From: Norana najaformis
Lineage: Eukaryota; Annelida; Clitellata; Crassiclitellata; Hormogastridae
Reading direction: 5' to 3'
DNA length: 64,000 nucleotides
Assembly: GCA_964023275.1 (NCBI GenBank)
Contig: OZ029922.1
Coordinates: forward strand, 1,198,741 to 1,262,740
The position numbers and the translations under genes were made by a program. How positions within the stretch are numbered: position 1 is the stretch's first letter; every line of letters begins with the position of its first letter. Of the stretch, positions 34,381 through 45,085 are shown one piece after another. The notes under the pieces are model-generated. The model saw nothing but the letters and a program-made list of their open reading frames with translations. It had not been told where the DNA came from and ran no database searches.

Positions 34381-35163
34381 AACTGCCTGTGATTGTTTAC
34401 GTGGCGGAAGGATACAGCGGATCGGACGGTGATGACGCCCACGACATTGTAACTGGATCGGTACTTAATTAGTACTTGATTAGGATTTTGTCGAGTACTC
34501 GAGATATAAGTACAGAATAAGTAGAAACTAAAGCACAATTAGCGTTACACAGATTTTACCTGAAGTAAAATTTAGATGAACTAAGTTGCTACATATTAAA
34601 AGCAGTGAAATCTGTATTAGGATATTGGTATAGTATAGTGTGGTGTGGTATGGTGTGGTATGGTAGTGTAGCCTGTGTAGGGTAGGGTACGGTAGTGTAA
34701 AGTAGGATAATGTAGGTAATATTGATTAAGGTAAGTAGGTGGAGTTTAGGGTTGTGTAGGTTGTTTTATTAGGAGTCATTTCAATTCGTTAGTTTGCTCA
34801 TTCATTCGTCCATTGGTTCATTCATTCATTCATTCGTTCATTCATTCATTCATTCATTCATTAGTTTGCTTGTTTGTTCGTTCATTCATTCATTCATTCA
34901 TTCATTTCTGACTGATTTATGTTGCGCCAGGTCTTCTTCATCTACGCCGTCGAAGTTCAGTCGCGGATCGTGGCTCGAACGGAGGACGAGAGGTACTTGA
35001 GCATGGCAAGGTCATGCCCCGTCAACTTCCACGTCATCCTCAACGACGGGTCACGTGAGCATTACAACTAGGGTTTTACTAAACGGATTATATTTCAGGT
35101 GGTCTCCTTATCTTACTACCACTCTGTTACTTCCTCTGTCTATTTTGTCTATTTCTACCTATT

Positions 35164-35214
<51 letters not shown>

Positions 35215-38200
35215 TTATCTATCTTTCTTACTTTCTTTCTCTCCTTCATTTCTATAGCTGCTCCTTCTAATTTCTAATTTGATCAATCGATTGAGCAAAC
35301 TCATCTGTCAGTCGACCTACATAACCATCCAGTAAATCAAAAGCATCCATCAATTCACCCATCCACTCGGCCATACATCCGTCCATCCCAACCCACACCC
35401 ACCCACCCATCTATCCATCAAGTCATCCGTCTTCTTTTTATGCATGTGTAGTCAGTGAACCGTGTCCGTTGAGCGACATCGTTCATCGCGAGCACAACAG
35501 CCTCGGCGACCTGCAGATCCGGATTGCTGCACCGGAGGCTGGTGGTCTCGGTCCACTGGACGCCGGTTGCAGCGACATCCAAGGGTCTCTGAGAGTCCTT
35601 GATCTGTACGACGAACGGTATCTCCTCGGCCACTCCTTCATCGAAGGTCAGGATCAATCTATCGTTTTATTCGCAATCGAATGGCATATATATATATATA
35701 TACATATATACATGTATATATATATATACATATACATATATATATATATAGTGCAGAGGACAGTGCAATGCAGTGCAATGCTAACTGATGTAATACGATT
35801 CCATCTTCTGTACTTTGATACCATTTAATGCTACGAGATGCGCAGAGGATGTGTGAGAAAGACGGACGAATGCATTGAAAAACGCAATGTCCCCGAGTCG
35901 TAACGCACATGTATTAAACATTTGAAACAGTTATTACTAAACCTTGTTAATAAATCTAGTGATGCAAAGTGTAAATTTCTGTTTCCTGTGCTACCAGGTG
36001 GGTTTAGTGCGACTGAGGTCGTGTCAATTCCTTCCTATCTTCCCCTGATGGTTGTCCTCGCTACAGGAAGTAAGCATGGAGCTAGAACTGACTTCAAACA
36101 ATTTCTTAATCAGATCAACGCATCAGCGCTGAAGTTCCAACAAGAATACGCTAAACAACCAAGAAATACTGAAGGTATGTAGCCATATGTGCTTTTGAGA
36201 GGTTAATAAAAGGCGCAATATTAAGTGTCCTCCATCCCTCTGTCATTTTGAGGCATGTAATAAAAACCGTAATGTGAAAGATCAGATTAGGTTATAAATA
36301 CAATACACTACGTTTGATTAAATTTCCGCAACGTTAGGTTTCATAGTATATCAGTATATCATTATGCTGCGTTGAATCGTTTGGCATAGAGTGAATTAAT
36401 ATGGTATTGAGTTAAACTGGGTTGAATAAAATTGCATTGAATTGAATTGCATGGAATTAAACTTCATCGAATAAATTGTACCGAGTTAAGTTGTATTCAT
36501 TACTTCATTAAATTAAATTGCGTTGAGCTAAATAGATATGTATTTAATGAAATTGTACTTTAAATAAATTGCGTTGAATTAAGTTTCCTTATTGTATTGC
36601 TTTCTTTTCATGCAGAAATCGTTGTCTTTAGCGATCCTCCAAACGGCGATTATGAATATATCGAACCATCGATTCACTTGTCACCGATTCCGTCCTTCAA
36701 GATTGTCGACAGAACCCGAAACACCGAAGTGTTCCAGTCAAAAACCCCCACAGAAACACCCGAAACACAACAGAGAGAGTTTGCCACGATCCCCCGACTA
36801 CCACCGCGAAACGTTCCACGAAGTTCTCCTACCCTGGAGCGTTCTAAATTGGAAGAGAAAGTCCCGGAATCGAGGGTGACTTGGACTAACACCGGTCGGC
36901 GACCGCTTCCGCCTGTGCCGGATCAAACCGGAAGAGGAAGTTCTTTGACGCAAGAATGCTTAGGTGAGGAGCGAACGATTATCAAGAGCGCCCTGGAAGA
37001 GCGGAAGTTCGGTCATTCAAAGAAGTCAATTCTACCGTTTAAGAAAGAGTCTCGTTCCCTGAAGAAGGAGCCCCTTCGATCACCTCCCCGTTCTCCAATA
37101 CTTCCGTTGAAATTCGGGAACGTTCGGCCAGAAACGGAAGAAGTTTCATCGGATTCGGAAACTCTACAGCGTGGGCGGTCAACCGGAAACGCGTGGAAAA
37201 CCAAAGCGCCCTGCAGTGACCAAGCAACTTCCTGTCAGAAACTGGAAGTTCATAAGGACAACCCTCCGGTCACGTGGTCGTCTTGGACTTTCTCGCCGGT
37301 GATGAAAATCAGCGAAAAGTTGACAACGACGTCGCAGAAGTCGCGACCGCCAGTGCCAAAGAAGTCATGGATGCAGCCAACCGTGACAAAAAAGACGCCG
37401 CTGAGCAACAGGCGTTCCACTGGAACGTTGAAGGAGCCGGACGAATCGTTCCTCGACATCTCCAAGAACTGTGTTCAGCGACCCGGAACACTGACATTGG
37501 GGCAGCTCAACTCTTTGGGTTCCGAGGGCGAATATGAACCCTATTACGACGAAATCAACTCACCGCTGAGCCAAGTAGATCAATCAAGCGGAACGGCGGA
37601 AGAAACATCTCAACAGGATAACTATTTCGGTTTCATGTCGTCCAAGAAATCAGTCGCAGACAACAGCGAGACTCTGTCACTACGGTCCATTGACACTGGG
37701 CATCAGTCAGACGGAAAGTCCGACTCGGAAAACGAAGATCCGGATAGCTCTTACGAAGAAATCACTCCTCCACCGCCTCCCACATCATCCACAACAAAGA
37801 TCACATCAGACGAAGGGGTATCAGCTTCATCAGCTGCTCCGACTAACATTTCAATCTCGACCCTAAACAGCAGCGTTCACAACTTCATAAACACCAACAA
37901 CAATTTAGACTCTTCGCGCAAGAACTTTCCCGATACGTGGCTTCCGCTCAAGGAAAGCGTGAACCAGGTTCGAGCACCGCCGCCACAGTCGACAAAGCAG
38001 TCGTGGCAATCTGTTGACGATGTTCCCATCGATATCGTCTCCCTCTCGGTAGAACAGGTGTCCACGTGTCTCACGATCCTGAACTTGGGTCAGTACGTAC
38101 ATACTTTTCGCGAGCATCAGATCGATGGCGCTCTGATGTCCTGCCTCGACAAGGACGTACTCGTCAGCGACTTCGGGTTTCGGAAGTTCGACGCCATTAA

Positions 38201-38264
38201 GCTGGCGAAGTTCGCACGCGATGGATGGAGACCAAAGGTCAACAAAGAAGACACGGCTTGTTGA
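34290..38264 (+). CDS. GAREM: GAREM-like CABIT-SAM adaptor protein
   Basis: GAREM proteins couple receptor tyrosine kinases to Grb2 and ERK. Five exons: 34290-34460, 34931-35054, 35452-35646, 35998-36174 and 36616-38264; all phases agree and give 771 residues, slightly under the ~875 of human GAREM1. The N-terminus has QFKWSSKKYTLKDLI and KLPVIVYVAEG, aligning with the GAREM start, followed by a divergent CABIT region. The large last exon is disordered, with SH3-type motifs (RRPLPPVP, RPPVPKK) and candidate phosphotyrosine sites (GDYEYIEP, EPYYDEI, SSYEEITPPPP). Residues about 696-765 form a SAM domain (LSVEQVSTCL, QIDGALMSCL, DGWRPK), closely matching the GAREM SAM up to the terminal GWRPK. 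An upstream out-of-frame ATG lies at 34244. Confidence 0.88.
34794..34912 (+). repeat. (ATTC)n microsatellite in GAREM-like intron 1
   Basis: CATTCATTCATT runs broken by TAGTTTGCT-type interruptions. Confidence 0.85.
35166..35210 (+). repeat. (CT)n microsatellite in GAREM-like intron 2
   Basis: An uninterrupted run of about 22 CT units. Confidence 0.95.
35685..35752 (+). repeat. (AT)n microsatellite with ATACAT interruptions
   Basis: ATATATATAT blocks separated by ACATATAC; self-complementary and able to form cruciforms. Confidence 0.9.
36405..36590 (+). repeat. Degenerate ATTGCATTGAATTAA repeat
   Basis: A ~15-bp word (ATTGCRTTGAATTAA and variants) repeats about ten times immediately before the large GAREM-like exon. 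Confidence 0.65.
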
Positions 38265-39544
38265 TGAAAAACAGTAAGCGCTTGTCAGTCACAATCATAC
38301 GAGGAAAACAAAGGTTGAGCGTCCATCTCCTGCTTGACTAAATGCAGCTCCAGAGTTGATGAAAGGCAGCAAGCATGAAATGGTCAGTGGCATCGTCAGA
38401 AGGTGATTACAGAGGACAGGAGTAAAGTGTTCATCCCATACTCGACTAAAAGCCGCTGCCGTATTCCAGCGAAAAGTACGTACATCGCAGATGGATATGG
38501 ATGATACACCCTACTGATGATGAATAACTAGTATACGTCAGAGGCGTTGGTATACTGCCCCTATTGACTTCGAATTCATTCTGGGAAAGCGTAGGAGCTT
38601 AAAGGATTGATATATCTTGTGTTCAAAATGTTCCGAGTTTATATAAAATCTCGAATACCAAATATCTAATAATAATATTATTATTAGGAATGATTACTAC
38701 TAATAACAGGGCCTACCGAGTTGTGCAAGTAAACAAGAAAAGAATGCAATACATTACAAAATTTATACATCGCCATTTCAAAATTCAAATGCGACAAGAG
38801 TCTGACATATGCACAGAAAAGCAACCCTAGAATTCTAAACGAAACAAATTCTGTAGAAAACGCAAATCAAACTGAAAATTGCGGTAAAACAAGAATAGTC
38901 AGAGAAAGCCAATGTTTAAAATCACCAAAGTAATGCTCTTGATGAAAAACCTGGAGAAAGCAGAAGTGCAACTACAATGTATTTCTAAACTGAAGAAAAC
39001 CTTGCGAATATTGCAACTACTCTTAATCTATAGAAGCCAGTGTTTTGAATATCTTGGAACTATAGAAACCATGCAGTTTTGCAGTTATTTTTAACTCTAC
39101 AAAACATGAGAACATAGTAACTTTTAAACTATAGAAAAGCAGTGTTGCAACTAGCATTCCAGTTTTTAGGAAACGTGCAAGTAAGGCTTATTTTTGGTTT
39201 TTCAACTGAAGAAATTAGTGTTGCAATGATGCTTAAACTGCATGAACTAGCGTTGTAACTATCTTTAACTGTTAAAACCAGTGTTATAATAATTTCTCAG
39301 TAGACAGTTGATTAGTAAATATAGTTTAAATGCTTCATATAAGACAAATAGCAATAACGTTGATTAAGAGAAACCATAGTTATTTAAAAACTAACGATGA
39401 CAAATGAAAATTTCACGCTTGCTTAACCTGCGAGGAAAAAGTTTAAATAAACATATCATGAAAATACATAAAAATTATTGCATATAAATATCTTTCTACA
39501 TTGCTTCTGCGACCTTGCTTCCTAGTTGGTGAACTTTGTTGGTT
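38265..39544. other. Convergent spacer between the GAREM-like and CABIT-like genes
   Basis: AT-rich 3' sequence with the degenerate repeat at 38940 and an AATAAA near 39446 on the plus strand. No coding support. Confidence 0.45.
38940..39300 (+). repeat. Degenerate ~40-bp repeat (CAGTGTTGCAACTA)
   Basis: CCAGTGTTTTGAATATCT, GCAGTGTTGCAACTAGC, TAGTGTTGCAATGATG and CTAGCGTTGTAACTATC recur between ACTATAGAAA-type words. Confidence 0.6.
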
Positions 39545-41182
39545 CTAGATAGTTCTTCTACTCCGATAATATCTGAACCTGCATCTTCGCTCCTCTTCTG
39601 TCTCTTCTGCCCCTTCAAGTCGAGTTGATGAACTTCGGAAACTGGTTGTCGAATGTTCTCTTCTTGTAATTTTACCTGGACTTACGCTTCCAATCTTTTT
39701 CTGCCATCTTCTTTCATTTCTAGCTGATCTTCTGTCGTAATTTTTTCTACAGTCTTTTGCTTTCAATCCCATATCCGGGCTCCAACTCTTCTTCTTATTG
39801 TCCAATCTTCTGCCGTGGAAACGAGCCAGCGAGATTTCGCTAAAATTGGTTCCAAAATATTCTTCCTTCGGGGTAACATCACGAATCCTTGAGTGGTCTT
39901 CTTTAAAGCCAGGGGATCTCTGTTCGCAATTTATCCTGGACTGTTTTGCTCTCAAACCCATAACCGGGTTTCTCTTCCTTCCAACTGCAACTGAACTGAC
40001 ACAACTGGTTCCAGAATGTTCTCCTATCGTTGCAAAATCGGAATTTCTGCCCTGGCTCTGCGCATTGTTTGCTTCAGTCGCTAAGATTTCGTTTCCGATC
40101 ATATAATTTTCGATTGGGAAGCTATATCCAGAGGCTACGCTTCCCTGGAAGCTGGGTCCAAGTGCTACGCTTCCAAAGATGCTAAATCCCAGTGTTATTC
40201 TTCCCTGGAAGCTGGATCTAGACGCCGAACTTCTCTGAAAGCTTGATTCAGGTGCTAAGCTGCCTTGGATGCTGGGTCCAGATGTTACGCTTTTCTGGAT
40301 ATTGGGTCTCAATGTTATGCTTCGCTGGATGCTTTCCTTTCCGATCGCATAACTGTCGATTGAGAAGCTGAGTCCAGATGCTATGCTACCGTGGATGCTG
40401 TATCCAGAGGAAACCCTTACCTGGAAGCTGGAACCGGATGATACCCTTCCCTGAAGTCTAGATCTGTAATTGTTGCATCCAAATGATAAGCTTCTCTGGA
40501 TTCTAGACCGGGATGCTACGTTTTCATGCAAGTTGGATTCAGATGCTAACCTTTCCCTTTTTATCATAAATTTTTTTATTTGGAAACTTGGTTCAGATGC
40601 TGGCGCAGTTGACCTGAAATTTTCAGTAAAATGCGTTCTGTTCATTCTCACAATGAATTTCAGTCCGATGTTTTGCTCGTATCTCACGGGTGGCATGATA
40701 AGTGGAACGGTAGCTCCTAAGGCGCCCTCTCCGAGCCTTAGAAAATTCTTCGGAAACTTCACCGACCACTGCTCCACCGCTGATCTTTCCTGCGGCTTTC
40801 CATCCGGTGTGACAAGCATCAATGCCGGAACCTCTCCTGCAGTTCGCAGTTGGAAATCCACGATTGCACCGAAGCTAGAACATTTAACGTTCTTCAAGAT
40901 TTCCTTTGGTAGCATCGAAGCGGGAATAAGTATCAGTCTCTCAAATGAATTCCTACTTATCGTGTCTACATTATAGTACCTTTGAAGTACCCGTGACTCT
41001 ATCTGGAAGGTACGCATTATACTGTCATAATCACCGGCGTGGACGATTGATACACTGGCCACGAGACAGGCGCCCGGCTGAAATGTCTGTTCCACGTAAG
41101 AAGCGCAGAACTCGTTGTAAACACATCTGATGAAGTCGTGGTAATCGTTCGGAACAAGCAAGCAATACTGTCGCAGCGACAT
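39545..41182 (-). CDS. CABIT-like (THEMIS-related?) protein with decapeptide-repeat tail
   Basis: A single open frame of 545 residues. The first ~200 residues are clearly homologous to the neighbouring 42722-44032 protein: QYCLLVPN, FCASYVE, GACLVASVS, SFERLILIP, VPALMLV, FPKNF and LIMPPVRY are shared. The order of motifs, a (L/F)LxPxxY strand then P-x-LML and an FPxxF strand, resembles CABIT modules of THEMIS and GAREM. Family assignment is inference from short motifs. The C-terminal half is basic and Ser-rich. It contains an imperfect 10-residue repeat of type SFQGSVALGP (about 40110-40560 on the plus strand). The homologous leader upstream of the ATG is interrupted by a TGA (see findings), so I chose the ATG at 41182. 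No intron is evident. The gene is tail-to-tail with the GAREM-like gene. Confidence 0.6.
   Translation of the reverse strand: MSLRQYCLLVPNDYHDFIRCVYNEFCASYVEQTFQPGACLVASVSIVHAGDYDSIMRTFQIESRVLQRYYNVDTISRNSFERLILIPASMLPKEILKNVKCSSFGAIVDFQLRTAGEVPALMLVTPDGKPQERSAVEQWSVKFPKNFLRLGEGALGATVPLIMPPVRYEQNIGLKFIVRMNRTHFTENFRSTAPASEPSFQIKKFMIKRERLASESNLHENVASRSRIQRSLSFGCNNYRSRLQGRVSSGSSFQVRVSSGYSIHGSIASGLSFSIDSYAIGKESIQRSITLRPNIQKSVTSGPSIQGSLAPESSFQRSSASRSSFQGRITLGFSIFGSVALGPSFQGSVASGYSFPIENYMIGNEILATEANNAQSQGRNSDFATIGEHSGTSCVSSVAVGRKRNPVMGLRAKQSRINCEQRSPGFKEDHSRIRDVTPKEEYFGTNFSEISLARFHGRRLDNKKKSWSPDMGLKAKDCRKNYDRRSARNERRWQKKIGSVSPGKITRREHSTTSFRSSSTRLEGAEETEEERRCRFRYYRSRRTI
40110..40560 (-). repeat. 30-bp (10-residue) coding tandem repeat
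   Basis: Within the CABIT-like frame the peptide repeats a ten-residue unit of the kind SSFQGRITLG / FSIFGSVALG / PSFQGSVASG. In DNA this is a ~30-bp unit with drift, and the period keeps the frame. Two SF-x-I-(D/E)-x-Y blocks interrupt the series. Confidence 0.75.
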
Positions 41183-42721
41183 TGAATCTCAAGTGGCAAC
41201 GCCAGGGGAGCGAACGAGGTCTTGAAAGACAATTAATTTACCCGAAAGGGGAATTGAAAATAACTGTCAGCCTTTTGCTTGCTCATCCACGAGCTTCAAC
41301 CGCCTAAAACTTGCCAACTTTCTGGTACAAATGGTCGCGCTGTGTCGCATGCCAACGTGTCGTATACTACCACTGATGTACTGTCTCCAAAAGGACTACC
41401 ATACAATTAGAAGACCTGTATTCTGGTCTGTCGAGTAGTTTTGCATCATCGAATAGGCCAGTATTCTTTTTACAATATGAGGGAGTGGTAAGTAGATTAA
41501 AATTCAACTATGTGTAATATAAATAATTAGTGGAAAATCGTTGCATATATGAAGTATGGTTTTATCCCTTTCTCTCTGCCTTCTGTCTCTCTGTGTCTCT
41601 GTGTCTATGTGTCTGTTTGTTTGCTTCTTCAGTCTCTTGCGCTTTCGTTCATTCGCTGGGCTTCTAATTCCCTAAAGGGAGCCGTATAAATGCGTTGTTG
41701 CAGTTACATTTTTAATTGCGTGCAATTTCTCGAAGTAAAGGAATGCTCGCAGGCTCCAGAGCTTGATGATGACTGCAAACGATGGCAGGTGCGTTCTCAT
41801 TTTTGTGCCACATAAATCGATATAAGGTCAAGTCTTGTAGAGAGAAATTATGCTTCATTAAATATAATTGAATAGAGATTTCAAGATATCATTAAAATCT
41901 ATCTGTGCTGTATTTCCAATAGGCTTTTAAATGTATGGTAGAGTAGGATAGTACGGTATGATAAGGCAAGGATGAGCATGACATGGACATGGCAGACCAG
42001 AGTAGGAGAGGGTAGTACGGTATGGCAAAGCAGGGCTAGACAGGGCAGGAGGAGTAGAGTAGATTAGAGTCAGTTGGCGACACCGTCGGGATAACCTAAA
42101 CGTAGAAATTTTTACCTTTTCCAAAGTGGTCAGTCTGATGGTATGAAATAATTCCAGCAATCAAATATTCATTATTACTGCAGGGTAGATTATTATAATT
42201 TCCATGCATAAAATTACAAAGTAGGCATTAGTAACACAATGTAGTGCAAGACAAGATTTATATAACGCCTTTCTAAAATCAAAATACAACAGGAATTTGA
42301 AAAGTGATTTTAAATACAATAACAGCTAGACAAAAAAACTGCAATTAGGCCTAGTGTAAAACGGAAGCAGCAGAAAAATATCAATTGTTAAAATCGCAGA
42401 AGAATTGCAGGGTCAGAGTTCAAAGTTCCTCGTGGAAATCCGTGTTGCACATATACTTTTAAACAACTATTCATTAAATACGGACAAAAGGTTTTGCATT
42501 TTAATATAAACTAGAATAAATATATTAATGTAAATGAAAATGAAGCTGAGAAATCAAAGTAAACCTTTCAAAGACATCAATGGTATCTACGATATGACAT
42601 ACATACACACATACATACATACATACATACATACATACATACATACATACATACATGCACACACATACACACATACATACGTGCATACAGAGTGCTTTGT
42701 ATAAGCAACCAGGAAGAGAAC
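41183..42721. other. Spacer between the two CABIT-like paralogues
   Basis: Holds the stop-interrupted leader homologous to the other paralogue (41183-41250), a LINE-like tail fragment (41660-41710), a G-rich GGTA/GGCA repeat (41935-42070) and the ACAT microsatellite. Confidence 0.5.
42600..42685 (+). repeat. (ACAT)n microsatellite
   Basis: About 18 ACATAC/ACAT units just 3' of the minus-strand CABIT-like gene. Confidence 0.95.
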
Positions 42722-44032
42722 TTATGGATTCACTCCAGATTTTGGTTTAGCTCGGTGCTTCTTTCTATGAACATCTTTTGTGCCCTTCGTTTCTGGTGGC
42801 TTGGATGGTTTTTGTGCATGCTCTTGAGTTTTCTCGTCGGGTAGTGATGCTTTCATCTTTGGCATCTTCTTCTTGACTTTTAACCCATGCTGAGGACCTT
42901 TTAGAAGAGGTTCTGTGCTGTCGTCTTCTGCGGATTTATCGAGATTTGTGAACTTCTTCTGGGCATTCGTTCTTCGAACTTCGTGACCGCTTGCCAAAGT
43001 TTTGTAACTGGCTCTAGAATGTTCTTCCATCTTGGAAAAGTCTGAATTCGTGTTTTCACGCTGGATATTCATGCCACAGCCTTCGCTTCTATTCCCTAAG
43101 GTTTCCATACCAGTTCTAGAATCCTTTCCTGCCTTGGCATACTCAGTACTCGCGCACTGTTTTTCTGTACTCTCTTCTCCAATTTTAGAAGTAGCGACTG
43201 AGCTTTCGTGACTGGTTTTTGCATGCTTTCCAATCCTAGCGTTATCAGAACTCGTTGCCGGTTCTTGTAAGCTTACGACTCTTGCTAGGTCTATTGAAGT
43301 AGCCGCTAAATCTTTCCTTCTGATTGTACGCCTTCCCAATCTGCTGCTGACTCCAGACGATCGTGTAGGCGACCGCGAACCGCCAGTAATCGATGACCTT
43401 TCCGCACAAAACACATATTTCGGTCCAAGATTATCGCCAAACCTCACTGGCGGCATGATCAAAGAAACCTCCATGTTGACAGAGTTCTCTCCAAGCTTTC
43501 GAAAATTCGGCGGAAAATTCAACTGTCTCGATTGGACACTTTCTCCGGACTTCAGATTTGGAGGTATGAGCATAAGGGCAGGAGCCTCTCCATCGTTTAG
43601 CCGTTCTGGAACTCTTACGAACTCCACGTTTGCAGCATAACTGATTAGAGTCCCGCGGTATGAACTCCAAATCTCTTGTGGCAGCGTCACGTACGGCGTT
43701 AGGACGAGTTTCTCGAATGAATGGCGCCTGCGAGTGTCAACTTTGAAGTACTTCTGCAGTAAAGTGGGGTTTAACTTTAACACGATTACTTGGCTGTTGT
43801 ACGATCGACGCCGGAAGAAGACGAGAGACACGAGAGCAACGAGACATGCACCCGCTGGCCAGGAGATCTCGACGTACGAGGCACAGTAGTCGTTATCGTT
43901 GCGTTTTATAAACTCGTTGTAACTGTTGGGTACAAGTAAGCAATACTGCTGCAAGGATGTTTCTTGTGTGACAGCCCCAGATGGCACGAGCGAGGTCCTG
44001 AAAGAAACGTACTTGCCTGAAATAGACTCCAT
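42722..44032 (-). CDS. CABIT-like (THEMIS-related?) protein, tandem paralogue
   Basis: A single open frame of 436 residues, paralogous to 39545-41182 over the N-terminal ~200 residues and weakly in the tail (NSDF-x(4)-EHS in both). The start GKYVSFRTS followed by QYCLLVPNSYNEFIKR resembles the CABIT strand pattern of THEMIS (a GKxxxxxK strand, then FLIPTSYxGKFKRR). Later come EAPALMLIPP, NFPPNFRKLG and VSLIMPPVRFG. The tail is Lys-rich and ends KKKMPKMK, then a basic C-terminus. The ATG at 44032 gives MESISGK, but TCTATTTCAG at 44017-44026 is also a good splice acceptor, so the true N-terminus could come from an upstream exon. A role as a cytoplasmic signalling adaptor is inferred from the CABIT family. 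Confidence 0.6.
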   Translation of the reverse strand: MESISGKYVSFRTSLVPSGAVTQETSLQQYCLLVPNSYNEFIKRNDNDYCASYVEISWPAGACLVALVSLVFFRRRSYNSQVIVLKLNPTLLQKYFKVDTRRRHSFEKLVLTPYVTLPQEIWSSYRGTLISYAANVEFVRVPERLNDGEAPALMLIPPNLKSGESVQSRQLNFPPNFRKLGENSVNMEVSLIMPPVRFGDNLGPKYVFCAERSSITGGSRSPTRSSGVSSRLGRRTIRRKDLAATSIDLARVVSLQEPATSSDNARIGKHAKTSHESSVATSKIGEESTEKQCASTEYAKAGKDSRTGMETLGNRSEGCGMNIQRENTNSDFSKMEEHSRASYKTLASGHEVRRTNAQKKFTNLDKSAEDDSTEPLLKGPQHGLKVKKKMPKMKASLPDEKTQEHAQKPSKPPETKGTKDVHRKKHRAKPKSGVNP

Positions 44033-44624
44033 AAGGATGAGACTATTTTTTCTGACTTTACTCGTATTTGCTTACTCCCAGATTTACAGCCGTCTGATGT
44101 CGTCAAACGCAGACTCTGTGAACTTTCGGGTTCATGCTATCACAGTTACTGGCATTTATGTCACATATAGGTGTCGCGCTGTACATAACGCTATGGCATT
44201 AACTGTTGCTTGTCGAAATACGATATCCTAAACACATAGTAGCCAAAAGCTAATGAGATGCCCTACCAATCCCAGCATTTCAAATCTCGCGATTCCATCG
44301 ATAGGCTATTCAGGCTTGTCGCACAGAACACAGTGGGTATGTCATTAGGGTATGCAATACTTCTGTGCTTCTAACTACTATATGGAATGTATTATAGTTG
44401 TACAACGTGCATGGGAACGTCCTCGCTGTCGGTCTTGTTTGTCTGTTTGTCTGTCTGTCTGTCTTGTCTATCTACCGCATAATAGGCCTATATAGGCTAT
44501 TAAAATGCTAGGCCATATATAGTACAGAAAAGAGGAATTCTCCACCATGGTTGGGACGTTTACAACAGTTTCAGCCTATATTTCTGTCATCAAGCTATCT
44601 GTCTGTCTATCAGCCTGCCTGATT

Positions 44625-44665
44625 GTACATATGTATGTATGCATGTATGTATGTATGTATGTGTG
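44625..44665 (+). repeat. (TATG)n microsatellite
   Basis: ATGTATGTATGCATG run; a TGTC run precedes it at 44437-44465. Confidence 0.85.
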
Positions 44666-44949
44666 TCTGTCAATCTGCCTGATTATCCTTCAGTCACAGT
44701 ATATCCATGTGTCTGTCTTTCTTTCTGCCTGCCTGTCTGAACATAATACACGATGTATCATATATACATATAACACAAGATAAGCATATAGCCTATACAT
44801 TGGCATCATGTCTCTTTCCTCCCATATATAACAGGTCAAAAGTATGTCTCAAACCAGTTGGCACCCAAATTACTATCGATATTTAGAGTCAGACATCGCA
44901 GTCATATTTAAAAATATGTTAACGAGTGTTCGAGACACATTGTTGTTTT

Positions 44950-44992
44950 TTCTTATCTTGTCTTGTCTTGTCTTGTCTTTTCTTGTCTTTAG
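44950..44992 (+). repeat. (TCTTG)n microsatellite
   Basis: About seven TCTTG units leading into the repeat shared with 12830. Confidence 0.9.
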
Positions 44993-45085
44993 CCATCTTC
45001 GATCTGAAGGTTGGTCGCATCATGAATTGTCCGTCTGTAGATGTTTCGATCATCGGTTGTCCTCAGTAATTGACTCATAGTAAAT
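44985..45085 (+). repeat. Dispersed repeat shared with 12830-12935
   Basis: Same word series as at 12830 with small differences (GTTGTCCTCAGTAATTGACT), so a second copy of an unnamed element. Confidence 0.75.

Noticed and set aside
35055-35270. Frame with a long Ser-Leu run
   Set aside because: CT microsatellite in an intron of the GAREM-like gene.
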